In this document: positions 1 to 7,809 of the stretch, one piece after another | Layout: each line of letters starts with the position of its first letter | Position numbering within the stretch: the first letter of the stretch is position 1 | Source: Actinophytocola sp036402745 | GTDB taxonomy: Bacteria > Actinomycetota > Actinomycetes > Mycobacteriales > Pseudonocardiaceae | Direction of reading: 5' to 3' | Length of the DNA stretch: 64,000 nucleotides | NCBI RefSeq assembly: GCF_036402745.1 | Contig: NZ_DASWSJ010000113.1 | Location: forward strand, 50,320 to 114,319 | Translations under genes and position numbers: made by a program | The notes under the pieces: generated by a model | The model's input: only the letters and a program-made list of their open reading frames with translations | Databases searched by the model: none | Told to the model about the DNA's origin: nothing

Positions 1-1072
1 AGGGCATCCGGCGGCGGCGCAGCCACACCACGAGCAGCCAGATCGACAGGGCGAGCAGGGCGAACCCGAGCGCCACCATGATCTGGAACGACCAGTGCAC
101 GACGTTGACCGGTGGCCGGTCGGCCGGCGGGAACTCCTCGAGCCCGATGATCCTGGCGTGCGGGTCCCAGTGCGCGAGCAGCGACAGCCCGTCGGGGATC
201 TCCAGCGCGTAGCGCAGCTGGCCGTCGACGTAGACGCCGCCGATGTGCAGCGGCACCCCGTTCGCGGTCCGGTACACGCCCTCGATGGCCGCGAGCTTGG
301 CCGGCTGGTTCACGGCGAGGAACTTGCCGGCCCAGTCGCCGACGCCGATCTGGATCGGGGTGATGATCGCGGCGACGGTGAACGGCACGAGGAAGCCCAG
401 CCGGTGGTAGCGGTCCCGGCGCCCGCGCAGCATCCCGACCGCGTAGACGCTCGCGATGCCGAACCCGGCGACCATGAACGCGGCGAGGATCATGTGGACG
501 GTCTGCGGGGGAGTGGCCGGGTTGAACATCGCGGCCCACGGGTCGACGTCCACCACGCGGCCCTGGTCGAGGTCGAACCCGCGCGGCTGGTTCATCCACG
601 CGTTGGCGCTCACGACGAAGAACGCGGAGGCCACCCCGGCCACGCACACCGGGATGCCGGTGAGCAGGTGCACGCGCGGCGGCAGCCGGTCCCACGCGTA
701 GAGGTAGATGCCGAGGAAGATCGCCTCGAGGAAGAACGCGAAGCCCTCGAGGGTGAACGGCAGGCCGATCACCTGGCCGTAGGTGGACATCAGGCCCGGC
801 CACAGCACGCCCATCTCGAAGCTCAGGATCGTGCCCGACACCGCGCCCACCGCGAACAGCACGCCCATCGACTTCGCCCACCGATGCGCCAGCAGCCCGT
901 AGGCGTCCTCACCGGTGCGCAGGGACCGCCACTCCGAGAACACGGTGATGGCCGGCATGCCGACCCCGAAGCACGCGATCACGATGTGCCAGCCCAGCGA
1001 CAACGCCATCTGGGACCGTGCGGCCACCAGGTCCGCCGGTGCCGCCGCGAGCACGGGGTGCACCCAGCTCAC
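1..1072 (-). CDS. cydA: Cytochrome bd ubiquinol oxidase subunit I, C-terminus cut by the window edge
   Basis: This is the quinol-oxidising haem subunit of the membrane terminal oxidase that reduces oxygen to water. About 357 residues are in the window and the gene runs off the left edge. The N-terminus reads SQMALSLGWHIVIACFGVGMP, where the His is the expected haem ligand of helix I. It is followed by the conserved SFEMGVLWPGLM and LEGFAFFLEAIFLGIYLYAW membrane segments and QTVHMILAAFMVAGF. I chose the GTG start at 1072 because GGGGAAGGGG lies just upstream and no in-frame ATG gives a better N-terminus. The start overlaps the stop of a 16-codon open frame (GTGA). A cydB gene would be expected beyond the left edge but cannot be seen. 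Family assignment is firm; the exact start is less certain. Confidence 0.93.
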   Translation of the reverse strand, partial: MSWVHPVLAAAPADLVAARSQMALSLGWHIVIACFGVGMPAITVFSEWRSLRTGEDAYGLLAHRWAKSMGVLFAVGAVSGTILSFEMGVLWPGLMSTYGQVIGLPFTLEGFAFFLEAIFLGIYLYAWDRLPPRVHLLTGIPVCVAGVASAFFVVSANAWMNQPRGFDLDQGRVVDVDPWAAMFNPATPPQTVHMILAAFMVAGFGIASVYAVGMLRGRRDRYHRLGFLVPFTVAAIITPIQIGVGDWAGKFLAVNQPAKLAAIEGVYRTANGVPLHIGGVYVDGQLRYALEIPDGLSLLAHWDPHARIIGLEEFPPADRPPVNVVHWSFQIMVALGFALLALSIWLLVVWLRRRRMP

Positions 1073-1119
1073 GGCCCCTTCCCCCGCTGCGGACCGGCCG
1101 GTCCCGTCGCCTCGCCCAT
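1069..1119 (-). CDS. Possible 16-residue leader peptide coupled to cydA
   Basis: An ATG preceded by a very strong Shine-Dalgarno (GGGGAGGAG, six bases away) opens a frame of only 16 codons, MGEATGPAGPQRGKGP. It stops at a TGA that overlaps the GTG start of cydA. This spacing is typical of translational coupling, so the peptide may serve to deliver ribosomes to cydA. The alternative is that the true CydA start lies here and a one-base change in the sequence breaks the frame. Nothing in the peptide suggests a function of its own. Confidence 0.4.
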   Translation of the reverse strand: MGEATGPAGPQRGKGP

Positions 1120-1180
1120 GGTCAGCTCCTCCCCGCGAAGGAGCCGGGCTACCCCGGAACCGCACCGCTAACCGGCCAGC

Positions 1181-1338
1181 CGAAAATCATGGACGCGCCA
1201 CGTTTTCGATGAGCCCGACCGGTATCTGCCAAGGTCAGCGCCGCCCGCCATGCGAGAAGCTCCCCCTGCTGCCCGACGTGGGCGGATCGACCTGGTCGTC
1301 CCAGCTGGTGGGCGAAGTGGCCGGATGATGGACGCGCC
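1181..1338. promoter_or_regulatory. Probable control region of the nucleoside/methionine-salvage operon
   Basis: The gap between divergent cydA and the importer operon holds an inverted repeat CGAAAA...TTTTCG (1181-1186 and 1203-1208). It also has two direct copies of ATGGACGCGCC (1189-1199 and 1328-1338). The first copy lies inside the inverted repeat and the second is about 65 bases before the operon start. This looks like a paired regulator site. No regulator gene adjoins it and I cannot name the protein. The rest of 1120-1403 shows nothing further. Confidence 0.4.
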
Positions 1339-1403
1339 TTCTAGTCTCCGCTCGCGAGGTCGCGCCGGACGGGCGACCTCTGATCGGTGTGGGAGGGACT
1401 GCG

Positions 1404-2441
1404 ATGGCTCCGAGATCCCGGCTGGCCGGCCTGCTCGCTGTGGGTGCCGTGCTGCTGAGCGGCTGCAACGCGGCGGCCAACTCACCAGGCGGCGACGGCG
1501 GTGGGAACGGCCCGTCCCTCGTGCTCGTCACGCCCAACCCGGTCGGGGTCAACGACTTCCTGCGGCTGGCGGTCAAGGGCGTGGAGGACGCGGCCAAGGA
1601 GCACGACGGCAGCCAGAAGGTCTACCAGAGCACCGACCCGGCTTCGCTCCAGCAGAACGTGGCGGCCGCGGTGCGCGACGCGCCGGACGTGATCGTGGCG
1701 GTCGGGTTCAACTTCGCCGACGTGCTCGCCCAGCAGGCCGAGCAGCACCCGGACCAGCAGTTCCTGTTCGTCGACTCGTGCACCGCCAAGCCCTACCCGA
1801 ACGTGACCTGCGCGGTGTTCCGCGAGTACGAGGGCGTCTACCTCGCCGGCGCCGAGGCGGGGCTGCTCAGCAGGTCCGGCAAGGTCGGCGCGGTGGTGGC
1901 GCTCGACACCCCGCAGTTCCACCGCTACTCCGACCCGTTCGGCCAGGGCGCGCGGAAGGTCAAGCCCGCCACCACGCTCAGCCCGCTGTTCATCGGCGGC
2001 TCGAACCCGTTCAACGACCCGGGCCGGGCGAAGGAACTGGCCGCGACGCTCGCCGGCCAGGGCGTGGACTACGTGATGGGCGCGGCGTCGGCGTCGGGCA
2101 ACCTCGGCGTGTTCGAGGCGGCCAAGGAGCACGGCATCTTCGCGTTCGGGGTGGACGCGAACCAGTGCCCGGCGAGCCCCGGCCAGGTCGTGGACAACGT
2201 GATCAAGCGGACCGACGTGGTGATCTCCGACGGCGTCTCCGCGATCCTCGACGGCAAGAAGGGCAAGGCCCGCTCCTACGGCGTCGAGGAGGAGGGCATC
2301 TCGCTGACCGGGCTGCAGCCCGGCGTCGAGAGCTCCAAGTGCCTCATCGCCGACCACCCGGACGTCCTCGAGCAGGTGGCGAAGCTGCGCGACGACATCA
2401 CCGCGGGCACGATCACCATCGATGACCCAGCACAGGCCTGA
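1404..2441 (+). CDS. BMP-family nucleoside-binding lipoprotein of an ABC importer
   Basis: This is the extracytoplasmic substrate-binding component of a nucleoside-type ABC importer, anchored to the outer face of the membrane. It has a lipoprotein signal peptide with lipobox LLSGC (Cys about residue 21) and then a BmpA/Med/PnrA-like domain. Family features include GFNFADVLAQQAEQHPDQQF, the VDS strand and GVDANQCP near residue 250. The length of 345 residues is usual. The start is the ATG at 1404 with GGGAGG upstream, rather than an in-frame GTG 15 bases earlier. It heads an operon in which every junction overlaps or nearly touches: ATPase, two permeases, phosphorylase, flavin oxidoreductase, MtnA, MtnC, MtnB and MtnD. 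BMP proteins bind purine nucleosides; from the context I infer methylthioadenosine or a related 5'-modified nucleoside. Confidence 0.9.
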   Translation: MAPRSRLAGLLAVGAVLLSGCNAAANSPGGDGGGNGPSLVLVTPNPVGVNDFLRLAVKGVEDAAKEHDGSQKVYQSTDPASLQQNVAAAVRDAPDVIVAVGFNFADVLAQQAEQHPDQQFLFVDSCTAKPYPNVTCAVFREYEGVYLAGAEAGLLSRSGKVGAVVALDTPQFHRYSDPFGQGARKVKPATTLSPLFIGGSNPFNDPGRAKELAATLAGQGVDYVMGAASASGNLGVFEAAKEHGIFAFGVDANQCPASPGQVVDNVIKRTDVVISDGVSAILDGKKGKARSYGVEEEGISLTGLQPGVESSKCLIADHPDVLEQVAKLRDDITAGTITIDDPAQA

Positions 2442-3942
2442 GCCGCCGGCCGTCGAGCTGCGCGGCATCGTCAAGCGGTTCGGCGCGGTGCTCGCCAACG
2501 ACCACGTCGACCTCACCGTGGCGGCCGGCGAGATCCACGCGCTGATGGGGGAGAACGGCGCCGGAAAGTCCACGCTGATGGCGATCCTCTACGGGCTCGT
2601 GCGGCCGGACGAGGGTGCGATCGAGCTGGCCGGGCGGGCGGTGTCGTTCGCCTCCGCCGCGCAGGCCATCGCCGCCGGGATCGGCATGGTGCAGCAGGGC
2701 TTCGCGTTGTTCGACTCGCTGTCGGTGGTGGACAACGTGGTCTACGGCGCGGAGCCGACCCGGCGCGGGCTGCTGGACCGCCGGGCGGCGCGGGCCGCGG
2801 TCGCCGAACTGATCGAGCGGCACCAGCTGCGGCTGCGGCCGGGGGACCGCGTCGGCGACCTGCCGGTCGGGGTGCGCCAGCAGGTCGAGATCCTCAAGCT
2901 GCTCTACCGGCGGGCCCGGGTGCTGATCCTGGACGAGCCGACGGCCGTGCTCACTCCGGCCGAGACCGGCCGGCTCTTCGCGGTGCTGCGGGACCTGGCC
3001 GCCGAGGGGCACCCGGTGCTGCTCGTCACCCACAAGCTGCACGAGGTGGAGGCGGTCAGCGACAACGTGACCGTGCTGCGGGACGGGCGGGTGACCATGC
3101 GCGGGCCCACCGCCGCCACCGGCCGCGCCGCGCTCGCGACCGCGATGACCGGCCGCGAGGTCGACCTGGACCGGGTGTACCCCGCTGGGCGGCCCGGTGC
3201 GGAGGCGCTGGCGGTGTACGGCCTGACGGTCCACGGCGACGGCCGGCCGGTGCTCGACGACGTGTCGCTGTCCGTGCGCGCCGGCGAGATCGTCGGCATC
3301 GCGGGGGTGGCGGGCAACGGGCAGACCGAGCTGGTCGCGGCCATCGCCGGCCTCCTGCCCGCCGCCGGTGCCATCGTGCTGGGGGAGCGGGACATCGGCG
3401 GGCTCGGCGTGCGGGAGCGGCGGGCCGCCGGGATCGCGCACCTCCCCGAGGACCGCGCCGAGGTCGGCTCCGCACCGGGCGCCCGCCTCGCCGACAACCT
3501 CGCGGTCGGCTTCCACCGCGGGCCCCCGCTGGTCCACAGGGGACTCCTGCGGGCGGCCGCGATCCGCCGGCACGCCGAGCGCGTCATCGAGCGGTTCGGC
3601 GTCCGCGCGTCCGGCCCGGCGGCGCCGATGCGCACGCTGTCCGGTGGCAACCAGCAGAAGGCGGTCCTCGGCCGGGAGCTCACCCACGAGGCGCCGGTGC
3701 TGCTGGTCGAGCAGCCGACCCGCGGCGTGGACATCGGCGCGGTGGTCGGCATCCACACGGAGCTGATCGCCTACCGCGACGCGGGGCACGCGGTGCTGCT
3801 GGTGTCGGCGGAGCTGAGCGAGATCCTGGGGCTGGCGGATCGGATCTTGGTGATGTTCGAGGGCCGGGTGGTGGCCGAGTTCTCGAAGGCCGGGGCGGAC
3901 GCGGACGCGATCGGGTTGGCGATGGCCGGGGTCGCCCCGTGA
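2422..3942 (+). CDS. Nucleoside ABC importer ATP-binding protein (tandem NBD)
   Basis: This is the cytoplasmic ATPase of the BMP-type importer, with two nucleotide-binding domains in one 506-residue chain as in sugar and nucleoside CUT2-like systems. NBD1 has Walker A GENGAGKST near residue 43, the signature VGVRQQVEIL in place of LSGGQ, and Walker B VLILDEPTAVL. NBD2 carries a degenerate Walker A (GVAGNGQTEL) and an intact signature LSGGNQQKAV, followed by LLVEQPTRGVD. The asymmetry is normal for this family. It overlaps the lipoprotein gene by 20 bases, and its stop overlaps the GTG start of the first permease. Confidence 0.93.
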   Translation: MTQHRPEPPAVELRGIVKRFGAVLANDHVDLTVAAGEIHALMGENGAGKSTLMAILYGLVRPDEGAIELAGRAVSFASAAQAIAAGIGMVQQGFALFDSLSVVDNVVYGAEPTRRGLLDRRAARAAVAELIERHQLRLRPGDRVGDLPVGVRQQVEILKLLYRRARVLILDEPTAVLTPAETGRLFAVLRDLAAEGHPVLLVTHKLHEVEAVSDNVTVLRDGRVTMRGPTAATGRAALATAMTGREVDLDRVYPAGRPGAEALAVYGLTVHGDGRPVLDDVSLSVRAGEIVGIAGVAGNGQTELVAAIAGLLPAAGAIVLGERDIGGLGVRERRAAGIAHLPEDRAEVGSAPGARLADNLAVGFHRGPPLVHRGLLRAAAIRRHAERVIERFGVRASGPAAPMRTLSGGNQQKAVLGRELTHEAPVLLVEQPTRGVDIGAVVGIHTELIAYRDAGHAVLLVSAELSEILGLADRILVMFEGRVVAEFSKAGADADAIGLAMAGVAP

Positions 3943-4943
3943 GGGACGTGCGCACCGTCGGCGTCACGGTGGTCGCCGCGCTCGTTCTCGGGGCCGGGTT
4001 GCTCGCCGCCACCGGGGCCGACCCGCTCAGCGCCTACGCGGCCATCGTCGAGGGCGCGTTCGGGCCGGACGGCATCCAGGACACGCTGGCCTACGCGGTC
4101 ACGGTGGTCGGCATGGCGACCGCGCTCGCGATCCCGCTGCGGGCCGGCCTGGTCAACCTCGGCGGCGAGGGGCAGCTGGTGCTGGGCGCGATCAGCGCGG
4201 TCGCGGTCGGCCTGCACGTGCCGGGCCCGCTCGGGGTCGTCGCGGCCCTGGTCGCGGGGGCGCTGGCCGGCGGGGTCTACGCGGCCGCGGCGGCGTTGTG
4301 CGAGACCAGGCTGGGCGTGCCGCTGCTCGTCACCACCCTGCTGCTGAGCTACCCGGCGATGTCCTTCGCCGCCTACCTCGTCCGCTTTCCCATGCGGGAC
4401 CCGGGATCCAGCCTGCCGCAGAGCGGTCAGCTCCCCCCGGACGTGCGGCTGCCGCAGCTCGGCGGGAGCGGGCTCACCGTCGGTCTGTTCCTGATCGTCG
4501 CCGCGGTCGCGGTCTACGCGGTGGTCGACGCGCGCACCCCGGCCGGGTTCGAGGCCAGGGTCACCGGCTGGGGACCGCGGTTCGCCGAGTACGCCGGGAT
4601 CGACCGGCCCCGGCTGACGCTGCGCCTGCTGGCCTGCTCGGGCGGGCTCGCCGGGCTGGTCGGCGCGGTGGTCGTGCTGGGCTTCCCGTACCGGTTCATC
4701 GACGGCGCGCTGATCACCCCGCAGTACACCTGGATCGGCCTGCTGGCGGCGTTGCTGGCCGCCGCGAGTCCACTCGGGACACTGGCGGCGGCGGTGTTCT
4801 TCGCCGCACTCACCAGTGGCGGGTTCGCCATGGAGCGGGCCACCCAGGTGCCGCGCGAGCTCACCGCGATCCTGCAGGCCGTGCTGATCGTCTTCCTCGC
4901 CGCGACGACCGGGTTGCTGCGCAGGCGAAGGAGCGCGGCATGA
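3939..4943 (+). CDS. Nucleoside ABC importer permease 1
   Basis: This is a membrane-spanning subunit of the BMP-type nucleoside importer (BPD_transp_2 family, related to YufP/RnsC). The 334-residue chain is almost wholly hydrophobic. It has family features LVNLGGEGQLVLGA near residue 70 and TPQYTWIGLLAALLAA near residue 260. It starts with GTG in a GTGA overlap with the ATPase gene. Its stop codon (4941-4943) overlaps the first base of a repeated 38-bp minigene that lies between it and permease 2. It pairs with the second permease to form the translocation path. Confidence 0.9.
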   Translation: MRDVRTVGVTVVAALVLGAGLLAATGADPLSAYAAIVEGAFGPDGIQDTLAYAVTVVGMATALAIPLRAGLVNLGGEGQLVLGAISAVAVGLHVPGPLGVVAALVAGALAGGVYAAAAALCETRLGVPLLVTTLLLSYPAMSFAAYLVRFPMRDPGSSLPQSGQLPPDVRLPQLGGSGLTVGLFLIVAAVAVYAVVDARTPAGFEARVTGWGPRFAEYAGIDRPRLTLRLLACSGGLAGLVGAVVVLGFPYRFIDGALITPQYTWIGLLAALLAAASPLGTLAAAVFFAALTSGGFAMERATQVPRELTAILQAVLIVFLAATTGLLRRRRSAA

Positions 4944-5018
4944 TGACCGCCGACGTACTCTTCGCCGCGGAGGCGGCGTCATGACCGCCGACGTACTCTT
5001 CGCCGCGGAGGCGGCGTC
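4943..5018 (+). repeat. Perfect tandem duplication of a 38-bp ATGA-coupled minigene
   Basis: Two identical 38-bp copies (4943-4980 and 4981-5018) lie head to tail between the two permease genes. Each copy begins with ATG, encodes MTADVLFAAEAAS and ends with GCGGAGG followed by CGGCGTC. Because 38 is not a multiple of three, each peptide stops at a TGA overlapping the next ATG. The result is a chain: permease 1 stop, peptide 1, peptide 2, permease 2 start, all coupled by ATGA. The GCGGAGG in copy 2 is the apparent ribosome binding site of permease 2. The peptide resembles the true permease 2 N-terminus (MIDAALFSSAL), so it may derive from an older gene start. Confidence 0.95.
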
Positions 5019-5915
5019 ATGATCGACGCGGCGCTGTTCTCCTCCGCGCTCGGCGCGCTCACGCCGATCCTGTTCGCCGCGCTCGCCGGGGCGCTGTGCC
5101 AGCGGGCCGGGGTCTTCAACATCTCCCTCGAGGGCACCATGCTCGTCGGCTGCTTCGCCGGCGTGGCGGGCAGCTGGTACACCGGCAGCGTGTGGCTGGG
5201 CGTGCTCGCCGCGATGGTCGCCGGCACCGCGTACTCGCTCATCCTCGCCATCGGCACGGTGACCTTCGACGGCGACCCGATCGTGCTCGGGGTCGCGGTC
5301 AACCTGCTCGCCGTCGGGCTCACCAGCTTCCTCATCCGGACCGTGTTCGGCACCCGCGGCACGTTCAGCGACCCCGCGCTCGCCGGCCTCGATCCGGTCG
5401 ACATCCCCGGCCTGGACCGGGTCCCGTTCCTCGGCGACGTCCTTTCCGGACACTCGGCGCTCGGCTACCTGTCCTGGCTCGCGGTCGCCGGGCTCGCGGT
5501 GCTGCTCTACCGCCACCCGTGGGGCCTGCGGCTGCGCGGGGTGGGCGAGCGGCCGGAGGCGGCGGCCAGCCTCGGGGTGAGCGTCAGCCGGTACCGGTAC
5601 GGGGTGATCCTCGCCGGCGGCGCGCTGTGCGGGCTCGCCGGCGCGCAGCTCGCGCTGGGCAACGTGACGCTGTTCTCGGAGAACATGACGGCCGGCCGGG
5701 GCTGGATCGCGGTGGTCGCGGTGCTGCTCGGCAGGGCGCTGCCGGCCGGGGTGCTCGCCGCCGCGGTGCTGTTCGGCCTCGCCGAGGCGTTCGGCTTCCG
5801 GTTGCAGGGCATCGGGTTGCCGCAGCAGGCCACCGACGCGGCGCCGTACGTGGTGACCCTGCTCGCGCTGTTCGTCTCCAGCGGGCGCCTTCGACGAACC
5901 AGGAGGAGCACATGA
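5019..5915 (+). CDS. Nucleoside ABC importer permease 2
   Basis: This is the second transmembrane subunit of the nucleoside importer (BPD_transp_2 family, YufQ/RnsD-like), 298 residues. The N-terminal part has the conserved CQRAGVFNISLEGTMLVG near residue 27. AAPYVVTLLALFV near residue 280 forms the last membrane helix. The ATG at 5019 is the only start in this frame with a suitable Shine-Dalgarno, which lies inside the upstream tandem repeat. The end overlaps the phosphorylase start (ACATGA). Its ribosome binding site AGGAGGAG lies within the last codons of this gene. Confidence 0.92.
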   Translation: MIDAALFSSALGALTPILFAALAGALCQRAGVFNISLEGTMLVGCFAGVAGSWYTGSVWLGVLAAMVAGTAYSLILAIGTVTFDGDPIVLGVAVNLLAVGLTSFLIRTVFGTRGTFSDPALAGLDPVDIPGLDRVPFLGDVLSGHSALGYLSWLAVAGLAVLLYRHPWGLRLRGVGERPEAAASLGVSVSRYRYGVILAGGALCGLAGAQLALGNVTLFSENMTAGRGWIAVVAVLLGRALPAGVLAAAVLFGLAEAFGFRLQGIGLPQQATDAAPYVVTLLALFVSSGRLRRTRRST

Positions 5916-6637
5916 CCCTGCCGATCACCACGATCCCGCGCACCGGTCTGCCCGGGCACGCGCTGGTGGTGGGCGACCCGGACCGGGCTACCGCGGTCGC
6001 CGGGCTGCTCGACGACTCCGTCCTCATCGGACAGAACCGGGAGTACCGCAGCTACCGAGGCGGCTGGCGGGGCGTGCCGGTGGTGGTGTCCTCGCACGGC
6101 GTCGGCGGCCCCGGCGCGCTCTGCCAGTTCGGCGAGCTTGCCGAGGCCGGGGTGCACACGTTCGTCCGGTTCGGCACGGCGGGCGCGCTGCGCGCGGACA
6201 TCGCCGACGGCGACCTGGTGATCGCCGAGGCCGCGGTGCGCGACGACGGCGTGACCCAGCAGCTGATCCATCCCGAGTACCCCGCGTTCGCCACCCCGGA
6301 GGCGGTCCTCGCGCTCGACCGGGCCGCCGCCGCGCACGGGACCCGGACCCACCGGGGCGTGGTGTGGACCCGGGCCGCGTTCAGCCCGATGGTGCGCGAC
6401 CTACCGATGCGTGACTACCTCGCCGCCCGGGTGATCGCCATCGAGATGGAGCTGGCGACGCTGCTGGTGTTCGCCGGGCTGCGCGGGTTGCGGGCGGGCG
6501 GTGTGCTGGTCGTCGACGGTGACGCCACTGTGGACAATGCCGATCCCACGGCCTACGACCCGCACCGGCAGGTGGTGGCCGACGGGGTCGCGGCCGGCAG
6601 CCGGGTGGCGCTGGACGCATTGGTGGCGCTGACATGA
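5912..6637 (+). CDS. Nucleoside phosphorylase, NP-I (uridine/purine phosphorylase-like) family
   Basis: This cytoplasmic enzyme is expected to split an imported nucleoside with phosphate, giving a ribose-1-phosphate and a free base. The 241-residue NP-I fold shows VVGDPDRA near residue 17 for phosphate binding. It also has SSHGVGGPGA, the conserved FGTAGAL near residue 90, and the sugar/base motif VIAIEMELATLL near residue 175. It is not of the classical MtnP family. However, it lies between a nucleoside importer and the Mtn genes, so it probably supplies methylthioribose-1-phosphate from methylthioadenosine. The start overlaps permease 2 and the stop overlaps the next gene (ATGA). Specificity is inference. 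Confidence 0.87.
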   Translation: MTLPITTIPRTGLPGHALVVGDPDRATAVAGLLDDSVLIGQNREYRSYRGGWRGVPVVVSSHGVGGPGALCQFGELAEAGVHTFVRFGTAGALRADIADGDLVIAEAAVRDDGVTQQLIHPEYPAFATPEAVLALDRAAAAHGTRTHRGVVWTRAAFSPMVRDLPMRDYLAARVIAIEMELATLLVFAGLRGLRAGGVLVVDGDATVDNADPTAYDPHRQVVADGVAAGSRVALDALVALT

Positions 6638-7809
6638 CCGAGAGCTGGCAGAAGGCGGCCGAGCGGCTCGCGGCGACCCTGCGCGACGACGCGGCCGAGC
6701 GGGACCGGGCCGGCGCGGAGCCCGTCGGCGAAATCCACCTGCTGCGCGGCTCCGGGCTGCTCACGCTGCTCGTGCCGGGCGAGCGCGGTGGCCAGGGCGC
6801 GGGCTGGCTCGCGGCCAACACGGCCACCCGGATCGTGGCCGCCGCGGACGCCTCCATCGGCCATCTCCTCGGCTACCACTACCTGCAGCTGTGGCGCACC
6901 GAGCTGTTCGACCGGCCCGACGTGGTCGAGCGCCTGCAGCGGGGCACGGTCGACGGCGGGTGGTTCTGGGCCGGGGTGAGCAACCCGCTCGACGCCGCCC
7001 TGCGGCTCACGCCGGTGGCCGGCGGCTTCCGGGTGGACGGCCGCAAGTCCTTTGCCACGGGGGCGAGCGTCGCCGACCGGCTCGTCGTCAGCGCGACCCG
7101 CACGGACACCGACGAGAAGCTCACGTTCACCGTCGACGCGCACGCGAAGGGCGTGCACCCCCAGCGTGACTGGGACAACCTGGGCCAGCGGCTCACCGCG
7201 AGCGGCGGCGTGGTGTTCGACGACACGAGGGTGGCCGGCGACGACGTGCTCGGTGCCCAGCCCGACGACGAGACCACGCCCGGCGCGGTCCGGCTCTCGC
7301 TCGCCGCGATCGCGTTCCAGCTGATGCTGAGCCAGGTCTACGTCGGCACCGCCGAGGGCGCGCTGGCCGAGGCCGCGGGCTACACGAGGACCCGCACCCG
7401 GGCCTGGCCACTGTCCGGTGTGGACTCGGCGGTGGCCGACCCGTACATCCTCGCCGGGTACGGCGAGCTGGTCGCGCAGACCCGCGCGGCCGGGGCGCTC
7501 ACCGACATCGCGGCCGCCGCGCTGGGCGAGGCATTCGACCGCGGCGCGGACCTCACGGCGGCCGAGCGTGGCGAGGCGGCCGTGGCGATCTCCGCGGCCA
7601 AGGTCGTCGCCACCCGGGTGGCCAACGAGGTGACGACGAAGGTGTTCGAGCTCGTCGGCGCCCGGGCCACCGGGAACAAGTACGGCTTCGACCGGTTCTG
7701 GCGCAACGCCCGCACGCTGACCCTGCACGACCCGGTCGCCTACAAGGCACGCGAGGTGGGCGCGCACCTCCTCACCGGCGAGCATCCCGCGCACACGGGG
7801 TACAGCTGA
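6634..7809 (+). CDS. SfnB/DszC-like acyl-CoA dehydrogenase-fold flavin oxidoreductase
   Basis: This is a 391-residue protein of the acyl-CoA dehydrogenase fold, in the branch used by SfnB, DszC and other reduced-flavin-dependent monooxygenases of organosulfur use. Family marks are GRKSFATGA near residue 135 and WNAR-type flavin-end motifs near the C-terminus: FELVGARATGNKYGFDRFWR and then TLHDPVAYK. It lacks the catalytic Glu context of true acyl-CoA dehydrogenases. Position inside a methionine-salvage operon, ATGA-coupled to the phosphorylase and sharing one base with mtnA, suggests a substrate with a thioether or other sulfur group. The actual reaction cannot be deduced. A separate flavin reductase is not visible in the operon. 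Confidence 0.8.
   Translation: MTESWQKAAERLAATLRDDAAERDRAGAEPVGEIHLLRGSGLLTLLVPGERGGQGAGWLAANTATRIVAAADASIGHLLGYHYLQLWRTELFDRPDVVERLQRGTVDGGWFWAGVSNPLDAALRLTPVAGGFRVDGRKSFATGASVADRLVVSATRTDTDEKLTFTVDAHAKGVHPQRDWDNLGQRLTASGGVVFDDTRVAGDDVLGAQPDDETTPGAVRLSLAAIAFQLMLSQVYVGTAEGALAEAAGYTRTRTRAWPLSGVDSAVADPYILAGYGELVAQTRAAGALTDIAAAALGEAFDRGADLTAAERGEAAVAISAAKVVATRVANEVTTKVFELVGARATGNKYGFDRFWRNARTLTLHDPVAYKAREVGAHLLTGEHPAHTGYS

Noticed and set aside
95..1171. Plus-strand open frame opposite cydA
   Set aside because: Arg/His/Asp-rich nonsense sequence; the minus strand reads as CydA.
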